DNA of 64,000 nt from Roseomonas sp. HF4 (GTDB taxonomy: Bacteria > Pseudomonadota > Alphaproteobacteria > Acetobacterales > Acetobacteraceae). Numbering within the stretch: the first letter of the stretch is position 1; every line of letters starts with the position of its first letter. Positions 53,132 to 63,049 of this stretch are shown piece by piece. The stretch lies in the NCBI RefSeq assembly GCF_005222755.1, contig NZ_STGD01000007.1, forward strand, positions 210,812 through 274,811, read 5' to 3'. Under the pieces are notes generated by a model. That model ran no database searches. It saw only the letters and a list, made by a program, of their open reading frames with translations, and was not told where the DNA came from. The position numbers were made by a program, and so were the translations under genes.

Positions 53132-53540
53132 CGCATGATCTCCATATCCAATCGTGAACGCCGTGCGCGATCACCGATAATGTGACCGCATTCCTGCGGC
53201 GCGCGTGCGTGCGGTATTCCAAGCCGTTGAGCGCCTTCCGCGCAGGACCAGACGAGTCGATCAGCGGCGAGTGGCGCGGCGGTGCCAAAGCGCTGCTGCG
53301 TATGACCAAACGAACCTTGGGCTTGGCGATCCCTGCATGGCGAAATCTCAGCATGGCCGCCCGGCAGACGGAAGTCGCCGCCGTTCGGATCACCCTGCGC
53401 GAATTGGCACGAGATGATGCGCCTCGAACAGTCGAGTGCGGCGGCTCGCCAGGACATTGAAGGGTTCCGCAAGTTCGGCCGCGGAGACTCGGCAGCCTTC
53501 ACAGTTCAGGCGGGGCAAGCCCACTTCCACCTGACGCCGG
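53132..53540. other. Intergenic region between SDR and transposase/terminase debris
   Basis: About 400 bases holding the SDR promoter on the left and unassigned DNA on the right. No frame with a ribosome-binding site or recognisable product. Given the adjacent debris it may be decayed mobile-element sequence, but I cannot match it to a family. Confidence 0.35.
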
Positions 53541-53672
53541 CTGGCCGCCGATGGCGCCTTCATCGCCGCGGCGGCCGGCGAGGAGGTGGTGCCGACCTCG
53601 GACTATCGCGAGCTTCGGGAGCAGATCCGGGAACTGCAACGCCGGCGCGACAACTGGACGCGCGAGGCCGAG
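53541..53672 (+). pseudogene. IS3-type transposase orfA fragment
   Basis: The plus frame beginning at CTG 53541 reads LAADGAFIAAAAGEEVVPTS, then YRELREQIRELQRRRDNW, which resembles the middle, leucine-zipper-like part of an IS3-family OrfA. It has neither a start nor an end and shifts into the terminase sequence at about 53672. Confidence 0.5.
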
Positions 53673-54703
53673 TGTCAATCGGCACGCAGAACGTGACCGG
53701 CCGGAGCGGCGACGTCATCATCATCGACGATCCGATCAAGCCGATGGATGCGGTCTCGGAGGCGGAGCGCCGGCGCGTCAATGAGTGGTTCGACTCGACA
53801 GTGATCTCGCGGCTGGATGATCCGGCGTCTGGCGCCATCGCGGTGGTGATGCAGCGGGTGCACGAGGAGGATCTCTCCGGGCATCTTCTCAACAAGGGTG
53901 GCTGGCATCACTTGCGCCCCCCGCCGTCGCCACGGAGGACGCAGACATTCCCGTGGATGCGCACCGCGTCTGGCGTTGGCGGCGAGGCGACCTGCTGGAG
54001 CCCGGACGCTTGGCTGCCGAGCAGTTGGAGGAGGCGCGTCGGCATCTCGGCAGTCATCTGTTCGAGGCGCAGTATCAGCAGGATCCCATGCCCGCCGGCG
54101 GCACGCTGATTCGGGTGGAGTGGTTGCGCTCGGTGCCGGAGGGAGAAAGCCCAGACCATGAGCGCTACGATCAGGTGGTGCAGAGCCTGGACGTGGCGAG
54201 CAAGGCGGGCGGCAAGAGCGACTGGTCCGTCTGCACCACCTGGGGGGGTGCGCAGGCGGCAATATGTTCTTCTGCATGTCCTGCGCGAGCGATTGGAGTT
54301 CCCCGACCTCCTGCATCGCGCCGCCGAGATCGCGCAGCGCTTCTCGGCTCATCGCATCCTGGTGGGGGATGGCAGTTCGGGTTCGGCGCTGGCGCAGGCG
54401 TTGCGCGCGCTCATGACGTGTCCTGTCATCGTCATCAAGCCGAAGCTGGACAAGTCTGCCCGGGTGCAGCGGGCCTCGGCGGTGTTCGAGGCGGGCCGCG
54501 TCCTCCTGCCGACCTACCCGCCGTGGCTGCCCGAGTATCGCCGGGAGTTGCTGGCGTTTCCGGGCAGTCGGCACGACGATGAGGTCGATAGCACATCGCA
54601 GTTTCTGATCTGGGCGGAAGATCGCGCGCCGCCGATCCCGACGATCGGGGCAATCAGCATTCCGAAGGAGCCATCGCCGGATCGGTGGGAGACACGCTGG
54701 TAG
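53672..54703 (+). pseudogene. Phage terminase large subunit, 5' truncated with two frameshifts
   Basis: Three frame segments together read as one terminase large subunit. Segment 1: GTQNVTGRSGDVIIIDDPIK (Walker B) to GGWHHLR. Segment 2, from about 53920: EDADIPVDAHRVWRWRRGDL to SDWSVCTTWG. Segment 3, from about 54250: RRQYVLLHVLRERLEFPDLL to SRHDDEVDSTSQFLIWAED (nuclease DDEVD). Each frame change lies in a homopolymer, C6 at 53917-53922 and G7 at 54242-54248. The N-terminal Walker A half is absent, replaced by transposase sequence. No portal or capsid genes follow, so it is an orphan prophage remnant. Confidence 0.8.
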
Positions 54704-54809
54704 AAGACGGACGTGCCCGAACGAGTGGCCCTCACCACGTTCCGAGCCGCTGACTTGGCGGCGGGGGCGAAGGATTTCTCGCTCATCTTCTCTCTCCTTG
54801 GGGGTTACG

Positions 54810-55205
54810 ATGAGCCAGAAATCCTCCGTTCCTCAGCGCCGCCAGTCTGTCTCAAGGGTGCTCACGCCGGACAAGGCGCCGATCGACAAGGACGCGGATG
54901 TTCTGGACGCGATCTTCTGGAACTCCCCGCTCAAGATCCGCCGCGCCATCCACGAAAACGGTTACGGCTTCGACAAGATCCACACGCACCAGGTGCCGCA
55001 GCCACCCGGGCCGGGCATCAAGCTCGCGCGGCGGCGGCTCGTGATCACGACGCTCGGGCGGGACGTCGCAACCGTGAAGCTGGAGTTCCATATGCGCGGG
55101 CGCGACATGCCCGGGCGGCAGAGCCGGGCCTGGGTGCGCTTCCCGGATGTCGGCTGGAAGGTCGTCTCGGCGCATGTCTCGGTCACGGAGAGCAAAGCCC
55201 CCTAA
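54810..55205 (+). CDS. AtzH-like (SnoaL/NTF2 fold) protein
   Basis: 131 residues from ATG 54810 with GGGGG 7 bases upstream. From about residue 34 it matches the AtzH-like family: LDAIFWNSPLKIRRAIHENG, ARRRLVITTLGRDVATVKLE, GRQSRAWVRFPDVGWKVVSAHVS. The N-terminal helices expected before this (the usual EVTAAFxxYExALxxxD region) are replaced by an unrelated polar stretch, suggesting 5' damage or replacement. AtzH-like domains accompany amidases and hydrolases in catabolic loci, but no such partner is adjacent here. Confidence 0.7.
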   Translation: MSQKSSVPQRRQSVSRVLTPDKAPIDKDADVLDAIFWNSPLKIRRAIHENGYGFDKIHTHQVPQPPGPGIKLARRRLVITTLGRDVATVKLEFHMRGRDMPGRQSRAWVRFPDVGWKVVSAHVSVTESKAP

Positions 55206-55274
55206 TGACGCGCCCGCTCTTGCGGCGTCCGCCGAAGCGCCTAGCATCCACGGCATGGGCTTCGCAGGGGTCGG

Positions 55275-56414
55275 ATGGACATCGGCACCGCCGCGCCGGG
55301 GACACAGCAGGCACGGCCACGAAGTGCTGCGGCACGCCGCCGGTTGCGCGTCGCCGCCGCGCTCACGGCGGTTCTCGCCGTGGCCGGCGGCGCGGCGACC
55401 TGGCTGCACCGGCAGTTCACCACGGTCTTCGTGGACGATGCGCGGATTGCAGCCGACATGGTCGCGCTCGCGAGCCGCCTGCCCGGCTGGGTTACCGCCG
55501 TCGAGGTCATAGCCGGCGATACCGCCGCCGCCGGGCAGGTACTGCTGCGGATCGACAGCCGTGAGCCGGAGATCGCGCTGCGCGAGGTCGAGGCGCGCAT
55601 CGCCGGCCTCGCCGCCCGCCGCGCGGAACTCGAGGCGCGCCACGCCATGGTGGACCGGCAGACCGGCAGCCAGGAGGATTCGCAGCGCGCGCGGCTCGAG
55701 GCTACGCGCGCGGCCCTGCCCGCGGCGATCGCCGAGCGCGCCTATGCCGAAGGCGAATTCGCGCGGGCCCAGCAGCTCATGGGCACCGGCAGCGGCACGC
55801 GCCAGCGGCACGAGCAGACGCGCGCGCAGCTCGAGACTGCATCCCAGCGCGTGCTGGCCGTCGCTGCCGAGATCCGCAACGTCGAGGCGCAGCTCGCCAC
55901 CGCCGGCGCGGCGCGGGAGGAGCTGACCGTGCTGCGCCGCCAGATCGAGGCGATGGAGCCGCAGCTCCGCGAGCTGGGCGCGCAGCGGGACCGCATCGCG
56001 CTCGAGATCCGCGACCGCACCATCCTGATGCCCTTCGACGGCGTGGTGGACCGCGTCTTCGTCGACGCAGGGGAATACGTGACGCCGGGCCAGCGGCTGC
56101 TGATGGTGCACGACCCCGCCCGCGTGCGCGTCGAGGCGAACGTCAAGGAGACCGAGATCCGCCACTTCCGCCCCGGCACCCCCGTGCGCCTGCGCGTCGA
56201 TGCCTATCCCGGGCGACGCTTCGAGGGCACGGTGGAACGCGTCGGCGCGTCGGCGACCAGCGAATTCGCGCTGCTGCCCACGCCGAACCCGTCCGGCAAC
56301 TTCACCAAGATCACGCAGCGCCTGCCGGTGCGCATCGCCCTGCCGCCGGGGGCAGCGGACGGGCTGCTGCGCCCGGGCATGATGGTCGAGGTCGAGGCCG
56401 CAGCGCGTGAGTGA
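55275..56414 (+). CDS. emrA: HlyD/EmrA family efflux adaptor
   Basis: 379 residues. An N-terminal membrane anchor (about 25-43), barrel-sandwich/lipoyl halves (VALASRLPGWVTAVEVIAGD; ILMPFDGVVDRVFVDAGEYV), an extended Ala/Glu/Arg-rich alpha-hairpin coiled coil (about 100-235) and a beta-barrel ending RLPVRIALP. This is the periplasmic adaptor of a tripartite pump. It overlaps the transporter gene by 8 bases. No outer-membrane TolC homologue is in the window. Confidence 0.88.
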   Translation: MDIGTAAPGTQQARPRSAAARRRLRVAAALTAVLAVAGGAATWLHRQFTTVFVDDARIAADMVALASRLPGWVTAVEVIAGDTAAAGQVLLRIDSREPEIALREVEARIAGLAARRAELEARHAMVDRQTGSQEDSQRARLEATRAALPAAIAERAYAEGEFARAQQLMGTGSGTRQRHEQTRAQLETASQRVLAVAAEIRNVEAQLATAGAAREELTVLRRQIEAMEPQLRELGAQRDRIALEIRDRTILMPFDGVVDRVFVDAGEYVTPGQRLLMVHDPARVRVEANVKETEIRHFRPGTPVRLRVDAYPGRRFEGTVERVGASATSEFALLPTPNPSGNFTKITQRLPVRIALPPGAADGLLRPGMMVEVEAAARE

Positions 56415-57993
56415 CGCCGTGGCCGCAGGCCCGGCGCGGTCTGGCTGGGCCGGGGCGCCGATCGAGGAGATGCAGGCGCGCTGGGGCACGCCCTATCGAT
56501 TCCTCGTCACCTTCGCGGCGATGATCGGCACCGTCGCGACGATCCTGTCCGCCACGATCGTCAATGTCGCGCTGCCGCAGGTGATGGGCGCCTTCGGCAT
56601 CGGGCAGGATCATGCGCAGCTGATCTCGACGGCGTTCCTCGCCGCCGTCACCTCGACCATGCTGCTGAACGGGTGGCTGGTGGACCGCTTCGGCTGCCGC
56701 ATCACCTATGCGGCGGCGATCCTGATGTTCATCGCTGGGTCGGTGGTGTCGGGCTCGGCGCCGAACGAGGGCGTGCTGATCGCGGGGCGCGTGCTGCAGG
56801 GGGCTGCGGCGGGGATGGTCCAGCCGCTCGGCATGCAGATCATCTTCCAGGTCTTCCCGGCGGAGCGGCGGGGCTCGGCCATGGGGATCTATGCGGTCGG
56901 CGTGGTGCTCGCGCCTGCGCTGGGGCCGACGCTCGGCGGGCTGATCGTGGACGGCTTCGGCTGGCGGTCGGTGTTCTTCCTGGGGGTGCCGGTGGCCGTG
57001 CTCGGCCTCGCGCTCGGCCTCGCCTTCATGCCGGGGCCGTCGCGCGACGGGCCGCGGCAGCGCTTCGACGGGCCGGGCTTCGCGCTGCTGGTCACGGCGC
57101 TGCTCTCGCTGCTGACCGGGCTGTCGAGCGGGCAGCGGGAAGGATGGGCGTCGGACCGCGTGGTGATCGAGCTCGGCCTCGCCGCAGTCGCGGCGGTCAG
57201 CTTCGTGCTGTGGGAGTTGCGCACCGATGCCCCGATGCTCAATCCGCGGCTTTTCGCGGTGCGGGGCTTCGCCTGCTCGGCAGCGGTGGGGCTCGTCTAT
57301 GGCGCGTCGCTGTTCGGCTCGACCTATCTCGCGCCGCTGTTTGTGCAGACGATCCAGGGCTACACGCCGACGCGGGCGGGGCTCCTGCTGATGCCGGCGG
57401 GGCTGGCGATGGTGCTGGTGTTCCCGATCGCGGGACGGCTTGCCGACCGGATGCCGCCATGGGCGCCGATCGGGGCGGGACTGTTGCTCTTCGGCTGGTC
57501 CGCCTGGCTGATGGGCGGGGTCGGCACGGACACACCCTTCTGGACCTTCGCGCTGTGGATCCTCGTCGGGCGCGTCGGCTTCGGCCTGGCGATGCCCAGC
57601 ATGAATGCCGGCGCGCTCCGCGCGCTGCCGCCGCGCTGGGTCGGGCAGGGCTCGGGCGCGGTGAATTTCGCGCGACAGTTCGGCGGCGCGATCGGGGTGA
57701 ACCTGCTCTCGATCCATCTGGAGCGGCGGACGCAGTTCCACGCGAGCGCGCTGACCTCAACGCAGGATGGCGGCAGCGTGATGCGCGAAGTGCTCGCGGA
57801 GTTGGAGCGGCTGCTCGCGCAGGAGGGCATCGCGGAGGGCGCGCGCCAGGCGCTCGCCGAATCCCATCTCGGCCAGATGCTGCTGGCGCAGGCGAGCATG
57901 CTCGCCTTCCGCGATACCTTCCTGGTCATCGCGCTGTTCTGCGCGCTGGCGCTGGTGCCGGTCGCGATCATGCGCCGGCCCGCGCGCGAATGA
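56407..57993 (+). CDS. emrB: EmrB/QacA (DHA2) family MFS efflux transporter
   Basis: 528 residues from GTG 56407, overlapping the adaptor gene. 14 predicted transmembrane helices with the DHA2 motifs ATIVNVALPQV in helix 1, LVDRFGCRITY (motif A), and APALGPTLGGLIVDGFGWRSVF (motif C). It exports hydrophobic drugs or organic anions by proton antiport together with the EmrA-type adaptor. Its stop overlaps the ATG of a decayed MFS gene downstream (ATGA). Confidence 0.9.
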   Translation: MSDAVAAGPARSGWAGAPIEEMQARWGTPYRFLVTFAAMIGTVATILSATIVNVALPQVMGAFGIGQDHAQLISTAFLAAVTSTMLLNGWLVDRFGCRITYAAAILMFIAGSVVSGSAPNEGVLIAGRVLQGAAAGMVQPLGMQIIFQVFPAERRGSAMGIYAVGVVLAPALGPTLGGLIVDGFGWRSVFFLGVPVAVLGLALGLAFMPGPSRDGPRQRFDGPGFALLVTALLSLLTGLSSGQREGWASDRVVIELGLAAVAAVSFVLWELRTDAPMLNPRLFAVRGFACSAAVGLVYGASLFGSTYLAPLFVQTIQGYTPTRAGLLLMPAGLAMVLVFPIAGRLADRMPPWAPIGAGLLLFGWSAWLMGGVGTDTPFWTFALWILVGRVGFGLAMPSMNAGALRALPPRWVGQGSGAVNFARQFGGAIGVNLLSIHLERRTQFHASALTSTQDGGSVMREVLAELERLLAQEGIAEGARQALAESHLGQMLLAQASMLAFRDTFLVIALFCALALVPVAIMRRPARE

Positions 57994-58870
57994 CGTCGCC
58001 ACCGCGCATGCCCTGGGCGCTGCTGGCCAAGGCGTTCCTCGGGATGTTTGCCGCGTCTTCGAGCGGCACGACGCGCGCCCTTCCTGATCGAGATGGCGCG
58101 CGACCTCTCGACCAGCCTGCCCATCGTCGCGAACCTGATGGCGATGACGTCGATCACCTGGGGAATCACCTCCCTGATCGCGGGCGCGGGCTCGGATCGT
58201 TGGGGCCGGCGGCCTTTCCTGGTGGGCGGGCCGATCGGCCTTGCGCTTTGCATGGTCGGGGTGGCGCTGTCCGGAGACTATCTTGGAGTTGCCGTCGCGG
58301 TGACGATGGCCGGCGCCTTTGCCGGCGGCTTCACCGGCGTGATCATAGCGGAGCGTCCACCTGCACGCAGGACCGGCAACGCGGCGAGGCACTCAGCTGG
58401 GTGATGGCGGAGCAGTCGCTCTCCCTGCTCGTGGGTGTGCCGCTCGCGGCCTGGATCGGCAGCTTATAGGCTGGCGGGGCGTGATCCTGTGCGTCGGCAC
58501 GATCGCGGTTGCCGCGGCGCTCGGCCAGCTGGCGACGACACGGCGGCCGGTGGCTGCGGCGGCGCAGCCCGCGGCGCGGCCAAGCCTGCGCGGCGCCATG
58601 TCCGGACCCGCGCTGCGGCTGCTGGCGAGGGTGTGGCGGAAAGCGTCTGCTATGTCTTGTCGGTCGTCTATTTCGCAACCTTCCTGCAGACGAGATACGG
58701 GCGCTCCCCCGCGCAGGTGGTGATCCCGCTGGCGGACGGGCTCGGGGACCGGCTGTAGGTCGTCGCCAGCGCGATGGCCGCCTCGGCCGGCGCGGCACTG
58801 GCGCTCTATGGCTGGCGGCTGCGGCGTCGATCGCGGGGGCGACAACGGCCCTGCTGCCAAGGCGACGCCG
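57990..58870 (+). pseudogene. MFS transporter pseudogene
   Basis: Starts with ATG 57990 overlapping the emrB stop (MTSPPRMPWALLAKAFLGMF). Frame changes at about 58080, then carries the clear MFS motif A GAGSDRWGRRPFLVGGPI; it shifts again near 58350, meets a TAG at 58467, and continues in two more frames (VILCVGTIAVAAALGQLA; VCYVLSVVYFATFLQTRYGR; ALALYGWRL). At least three frameshifts and two stops make a functional product impossible. The original gene was probably an approximately 400-residue, 12-helix permease. Confidence 0.8.
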
Positions 58871-58945
58871 CGCCCGAACCTCATCCTTGTCGGTACGGCG
58901 ACGCGACCGCACACTGGTATGGCTTGATCAGGGGAAAGCGCACGC

Positions 58946-60187
58946 ATGCGGCCATCGGTGATCGTGCTCGGAGCAGGGATGGTCGGGGTTTCGATCGCGC
59001 TGCATCTGGCCCGGCGTGGGCGCGACGTGCTGCTGGTGGACCGGCAGGGACCGGGCGAAGGCGCCTCCTTCGGCAATGGCGGGCTGATCCAGCGCGAGGC
59101 GGTGCACCCGCACCCCTTCCCGCGCGAGGCGTCCGAGATCCTGCGCATCGCGCGCAACCGCTCGGTCGATGCGGTGTATCACTGGGGCGCCCTGCCGGGG
59201 CTGGCATCCCCGCTGCTGCGCTACTGGTGGCATTCTGAGCCGAAGCGCTATGCGCGCGTGGCCGAAGCCTATGCCGCGCTTATCCGCACCTGTCTCGACG
59301 AGCACCTGGCCATTGCGCGCGGCACGGACGCGATGGCGCTGATGCGACCGGTCGGTTGGCTGCGCCTGCATGCGGACCCGCGGCGCCTCGAGGCCGCGAT
59401 CGCCGAGGCGGAAGCCGCGCGACGCGAGCATGGCGTGCATTTCGTCGCGCTCGACAGCGCGGGGCTCGCAACGGCCGAGCCGCACCTGCTGCAGCAACGG
59501 GCGGGCGCGATCCACTGGACGGACCCGGTCTCCGTCACGGACCCGCAGGGGCTGGTCCTCTCCTATGCGCAGCGTTTCGCCGACGCCGGCGGGCGCTTCG
59601 TGCACGGCGACGCACGGACGCTGACACGTACTTCGTCCGGCTGACGGGTCGCGACCGCGGACGGGGTCGCCGAAGCGGCCGAAGTGGTGATCGCGCTCGG
59701 TGCCCATGCGGACGAAGTGACGCGGCGCTTCGGCTACGCGCCGCCGCTCTTCGGCAAGCGCGGCTACCATGTGCACTTCCGCCTCGCCGGCAACGCCGTG
59801 CAGAACCACACTATGGTCGATACCGAAGCGGGCTTCGTGCTGGCGCCGATGCGCGCCGGTATCCGCCTGACCACGGGCGCTGAATTCGCGCGGGTGGACG
59901 AAGCGCCGACGCCGGTCCAACTCACCCGCGCCGAGCCGCTGGCGCGCGCGCTGATGCCACTTGCGGAGCGCATCGAACAGGCGCCCTGGATGGGCGTGCG
60001 GCCCTGCCTGCCCGACATGCTGCCGGCCATCGGCAGGCTGCCCGACCAGGCCGGCGCCTGGTGCGCCTTCGGCCACGCGCATCAGGGCTTCACCCTGGGC
60101 CCGACGACAGGCCGCCTGCTGGCGGAGATGATGGACGGCGAGACGCCCTTCATCGACCCCGTCCCGTACGATCCCAGCCGGTTCTGA
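58946..60187 (+). pseudogene. DadA-like FAD amino-acid oxidoreductase interrupted by one in-frame TGA
   Basis: One reading frame, 413 codons, with a single TGA at 59642-59644 (codon 233). Before it: VIVLGAGMVGVSIALHLARR (FAD dinucleotide motif), GASFGNGGLIQREAV and the catalytic-domain strands. After it, in the same frame: VVIALGAHADEV, LFGKRGYHVHF and the C-terminal GAWCAFGHAHQGFTLGPTTG, all standard for D-amino acid dehydrogenase family proteins. TGA where TGG (Trp) fits is the simplest explanation. The flanking codons show no other damage, so the lesion is recent, or a sequencing error. Confidence 0.8.
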
Positions 60188-60195
60188 GGCTCGCC

Positions 60196-61686
60196 ATGCG
60201 CATCGCCGTCCTGCAGTTCGCGCACGAGACCGTCACCTTCCTGCCCTTCGACACGACGGAGGAGGATTTCCGCTATCCCGGATCGCCGGCCTCGGGGGAG
60301 GCGCTGCTGGCTACCGCTCCCAAGGGATACATGGGCGGCTTCGTGCAGGTGGCGCGCGAGTATCCGGACGTCGAACTGGTCGGTATCGAATCGCCACTCT
60401 GGCCGAAGACCGGCACAGGCTCGGGCTGGATCACGAACGAGGCCTTCGAGGCCTTCCTCGGCCGGCAGGTCGCGCTGCTGCGGGAGAACGGGCCCTTCGA
60501 CGGTGTCTACCTCGCGCTGCACGGGGCGATGGGCGTGCGCGGCGTGCCGCGGCCGGAGGCCGAGATCGCGCACCGCGTGCGCGAGGTGGTGGGGCCGCAG
60601 GCGCGCATCGCCGCCACCTTCGACCCGCATGGCAACGAGGATGAGGACTTCCTCCGCCACGCCGACATGGCGTTCTGCGTGAAGTACTTCCCGCATTACG
60701 ACATGCATCTGCAGGGACAGCGCGCAGCGCGGATGCTGGTTCGCGCCATCCGTGGCGACTTCGCGCCGGCGACCGTCACGCAGAAGCTGCCGATCCTCTC
60801 CCCCACGGTGCTGCAATGGACTGGCGCGCCGCCGTGGTCCGACCTCGTGCAGCGCGCACTGGTCTGGGAGGCCCGCGAGCCGGACCTCTTCGTCAACGTC
60901 TACTTCGGCTTCCCGTGGAGCGACGTGCCGGATGCCGGCATGACCATCCAGGTGACGACGAACGGCAAGCTGGAACTCGCGCGGCGCGTGGCGCGCGACA
61001 TGGCGGAATGGGCGTGGCGGCGGCGGGCCGACCTGCTGGCCAGCGCGAAGGTGCACCGGATCGCGGACGGCGTGGCGCTGGCGAAGCAGGCGGTAACGGA
61101 AGGGCGCGCGCCGGTCGTGCTGGCCGACCACAGCGACCGGTCCGGCTACGCGACATGGCTGCTACGGGAGATCATCGCGCAGGGACTGTCGCGCACACTG
61201 GTTGCAACGATCGCGGCGCCGGAGGCGATCGCGGCGCTGCACGGCGCGAAGCCTGGCGATGCGGTCGAGGTCGAGATAGGCGGGCGCGTCGATCCCTCGG
61301 CGGGCGAGCCGGTGCGGATCGCAGGCGAGGTGCTGTTGGTCGCTGGCGCGACATCGGCGCGCGCGCGGGGGCGCGGGCAGGACTGGATCGCGATCCGCTT
61401 CGGCGCGGGCAATGTCGTCGTGCTGAGCCCCTTCCTGGTGCAGATCATGGAGCCGGAGGAACTCTGGTCGCTCGGCCTGCGCGCGGCGGATTACGACGTC
61501 ATCGCCATCAAGTCGCGCGTGCATTTCCGCCGCGGCTTCGACGACGGCGGCTTCGCGCCGACGATCCTGCTGGTCGAGCCGGAGGAGCCCTTCCTCGGCA
61601 CCGTACGACTGGAGGCGCTGCCCTACGAGCACCTGCGGATCGGCGACTTCTATCCCTACGGCGGCCCCGCCAATCCCTTCGGTTGA
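60196..61686 (+). CDS. M81 family metallopeptidase (MlrC/DUF1485-like)
   Basis: 496 residues from ATG 60196 with GAGG 6 bases upstream. The beginning [18 protein letters not shown] and motifs [33 protein letters not shown] and [17 protein letters not shown] match the M81/MlrC family, in which an Asp and two His bind zinc (the HGN, HYD and H-E region). MlrC finishes microcystin degradation; homologues elsewhere act on small peptides or amides of unknown identity. It follows the oxidoreductase gene by 8 bases and precedes the HisD-family gene, so they are likely one operon. Confidence 0.88.
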   Translation: MRIAVLQFAHETVTFLPFDTTEEDFRYPGSPASGEALLATAPKGYMGGFVQVAREYPDVELVGIESPLWPKTGTGSGWITNEAFEAFLGRQVALLRENGPFDGVYLALHGAMGVRGVPRPEAEIAHRVREVVGPQARIAATFDPHGNEDEDFLRHADMAFCVKYFPHYDMHLQGQRAARMLVRAIRGDFAPATVTQKLPILSPTVLQWTGAPPWSDLVQRALVWEAREPDLFVNVYFGFPWSDVPDAGMTIQVTTNGKLELARRVARDMAEWAWRRRADLLASAKVHRIADGVALAKQAVTEGRAPVVLADHSDRSGYATWLLREIIAQGLSRTLVATIAAPEAIAALHGAKPGDAVEVEIGGRVDPSAGEPVRIAGEVLLVAGATSARARGRGQDWIAIRFGAGNVVVLSPFLVQIMEPEELWSLGLRAADYDVIAIKSRVHFRRGFDDGGFAPTILLVEPEEPFLGTVRLEALPYEHLRIGDFYPYGGPANPFG

Positions 61687-61692
61687 CAGGCC

Positions 61693-61716
61693 CCGCAAGC
61701 CCGCTACGCCTTGCGG
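61693..61716. other. Short inverted repeat between M81 and HisD-family genes
   Basis: A 7-bp inverted repeat (ccgcaag / cttgcgg) around 10 bases, in the 52-base gap between two plus-strand genes. It may be an attenuator or a chance structure. Confidence 0.25.
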
Positions 61717-61738
61717 CGAAAACGGGCGGAGGGAAGCC

Positions 61739-63046
61739 ATGGCACGCCACCTGAAGCGGGGCCGCGACGTTGCGGCGCAGGCGGAGGACGACGCGAAGGT
61801 CCGCGCGACGGTCGAGGGGATCCTGGCTGACATCGCCGCGCGCGGGGATGCGGCGGTGCGCGAGATGTCCGTCCGCTTCGACAAGTGGGATCGGACGGAT
61901 TTCCGCCTGACCGATGCCGAGATCCGCGATTGCCTGTCGCAGCTCTCGGCGCGCGACCTCGACGACATCCGCTTCGCGCAGGAGCAGGTGCGGAATTTCG
62001 CGCAGCACCAGAAGGACGCGCTGCGCGACATCGAGGTGGAGACGCTGCCCGGCGTCGTGCTGGGGCACAAGAACATCCCGGTGAATTCCGTCGGCTGCTA
62101 CGTGCCGGGCGGGAAGTATCCGCTGCTCGCCTCTGCACACATGTCGGTGGTGACGGCGAAGGTCGCTGGCGTGCAGCACATCACGACCTGCGCGCCGCCC
62201 TTCGAGGGCAGGCCGGCACCCGCCATCGTCGCCGCGCAGCACCTGGCGGGCGCGGACGTGATCTACTGCCTGGGCGGCGTGCAGGCAGTCGGCGCGATGG
62301 CGCTCGGCACCGAGAGCATCGCGCCGGTGGACATGCTGGTGGGCCCCGGCAATGCCTTCGTGGCGGAGGCGAAGCGGCAGCTCTTCGGCCGCGTGGGCAT
62401 CGACCTGTTCGCCGGGCCGACCGAGACGCTGGTGATCGCGGACGAGACGGTGGACGGCGAGCTCTGCGCGACCGACCTGCTCGGCCAGGCGGAGCACGGG
62501 CCGAATTCCCCGGCGATCCTGCTGACGAATTCCGAGAAGCTCGCGCGCGAGACCATGGCGGAGGTCGAGCGGCTGCTGGCGATCCTGCCGACCGCGGGGA
62601 TCGCGCGGAAGGCGTGGGAGGACTACGGCGAGGTCATCCTCTGCGAGGACGAGGCGGAGATGGTTCGCGAGGCCGACCGCATCGCGTCGGAGCATGTACA
62701 GGTGATGACGCGCGACCCGGACTACTTCCTGGCCAACATGACGAACTACGGCGCGCTCTTCCTCGGGCCGCGCACCAACGTCTCCTACGGCGATAAGGTG
62801 ATCGGCACGAACCATACCCTGCCGACGAAGAAGGCAGCGCGCTACACGGGTGGGCTCTGGGTGGGCAAGTTTCTCAAGACCGTGACCTATCAGCGGGTGC
62901 TGACGGACGAGGCGTCCGCCATGATCGGGGCCTATTGCTCACGGCTCTGCATGCTCGAGGGATTCGCCGGGCATGCGGAGCAGGCGAACATCCGCGTCCG
63001 CCGCTATGGCGGGCGCAACGTGCCCTATGCCTCCGCGGTGGAGTGA
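61739..63046 (+). CDS. Histidinol dehydrogenase family protein, HpsN-like
   Basis: 435 residues, full length for the HisD superfamily. Zinc and catalytic regions present: [71 protein letters not shown] and the C-terminal [14 protein letters not shown]. The motif details (FDKWD near the N-terminus, LGQAEHG) fit the paralogue group that includes sulfopropanediol 3-dehydrogenase HpsN better than biosynthetic HisD, and no his genes are adjacent. It would oxidise an alcohol to a carboxylate in two NAD-dependent steps. The specific substrate is inference. Confidence 0.85.
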   Translation: MARHLKRGRDVAAQAEDDAKVRATVEGILADIAARGDAAVREMSVRFDKWDRTDFRLTDAEIRDCLSQLSARDLDDIRFAQEQVRNFAQHQKDALRDIEVETLPGVVLGHKNIPVNSVGCYVPGGKYPLLASAHMSVVTAKVAGVQHITTCAPPFEGRPAPAIVAAQHLAGADVIYCLGGVQAVGAMALGTESIAPVDMLVGPGNAFVAEAKRQLFGRVGIDLFAGPTETLVIADETVDGELCATDLLGQAEHGPNSPAILLTNSEKLARETMAEVERLLAILPTAGIARKAWEDYGEVILCEDEAEMVREADRIASEHVQVMTRDPDYFLANMTNYGALFLGPRTNVSYGDKVIGTNHTLPTKKAARYTGGLWVGKFLKTVTYQRVLTDEASAMIGAYCSRLCMLEGFAGHAEQANIRVRRYGGRNVPYASAVE

Positions 63047-63049
63047 GCG

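Noticed and set aside
53182..53460. 92-codon plus frame between the SDR and the terminase remnant
   Set aside because: No start signal or similarity; probably chance in high-GC DNA or decayed element sequence.
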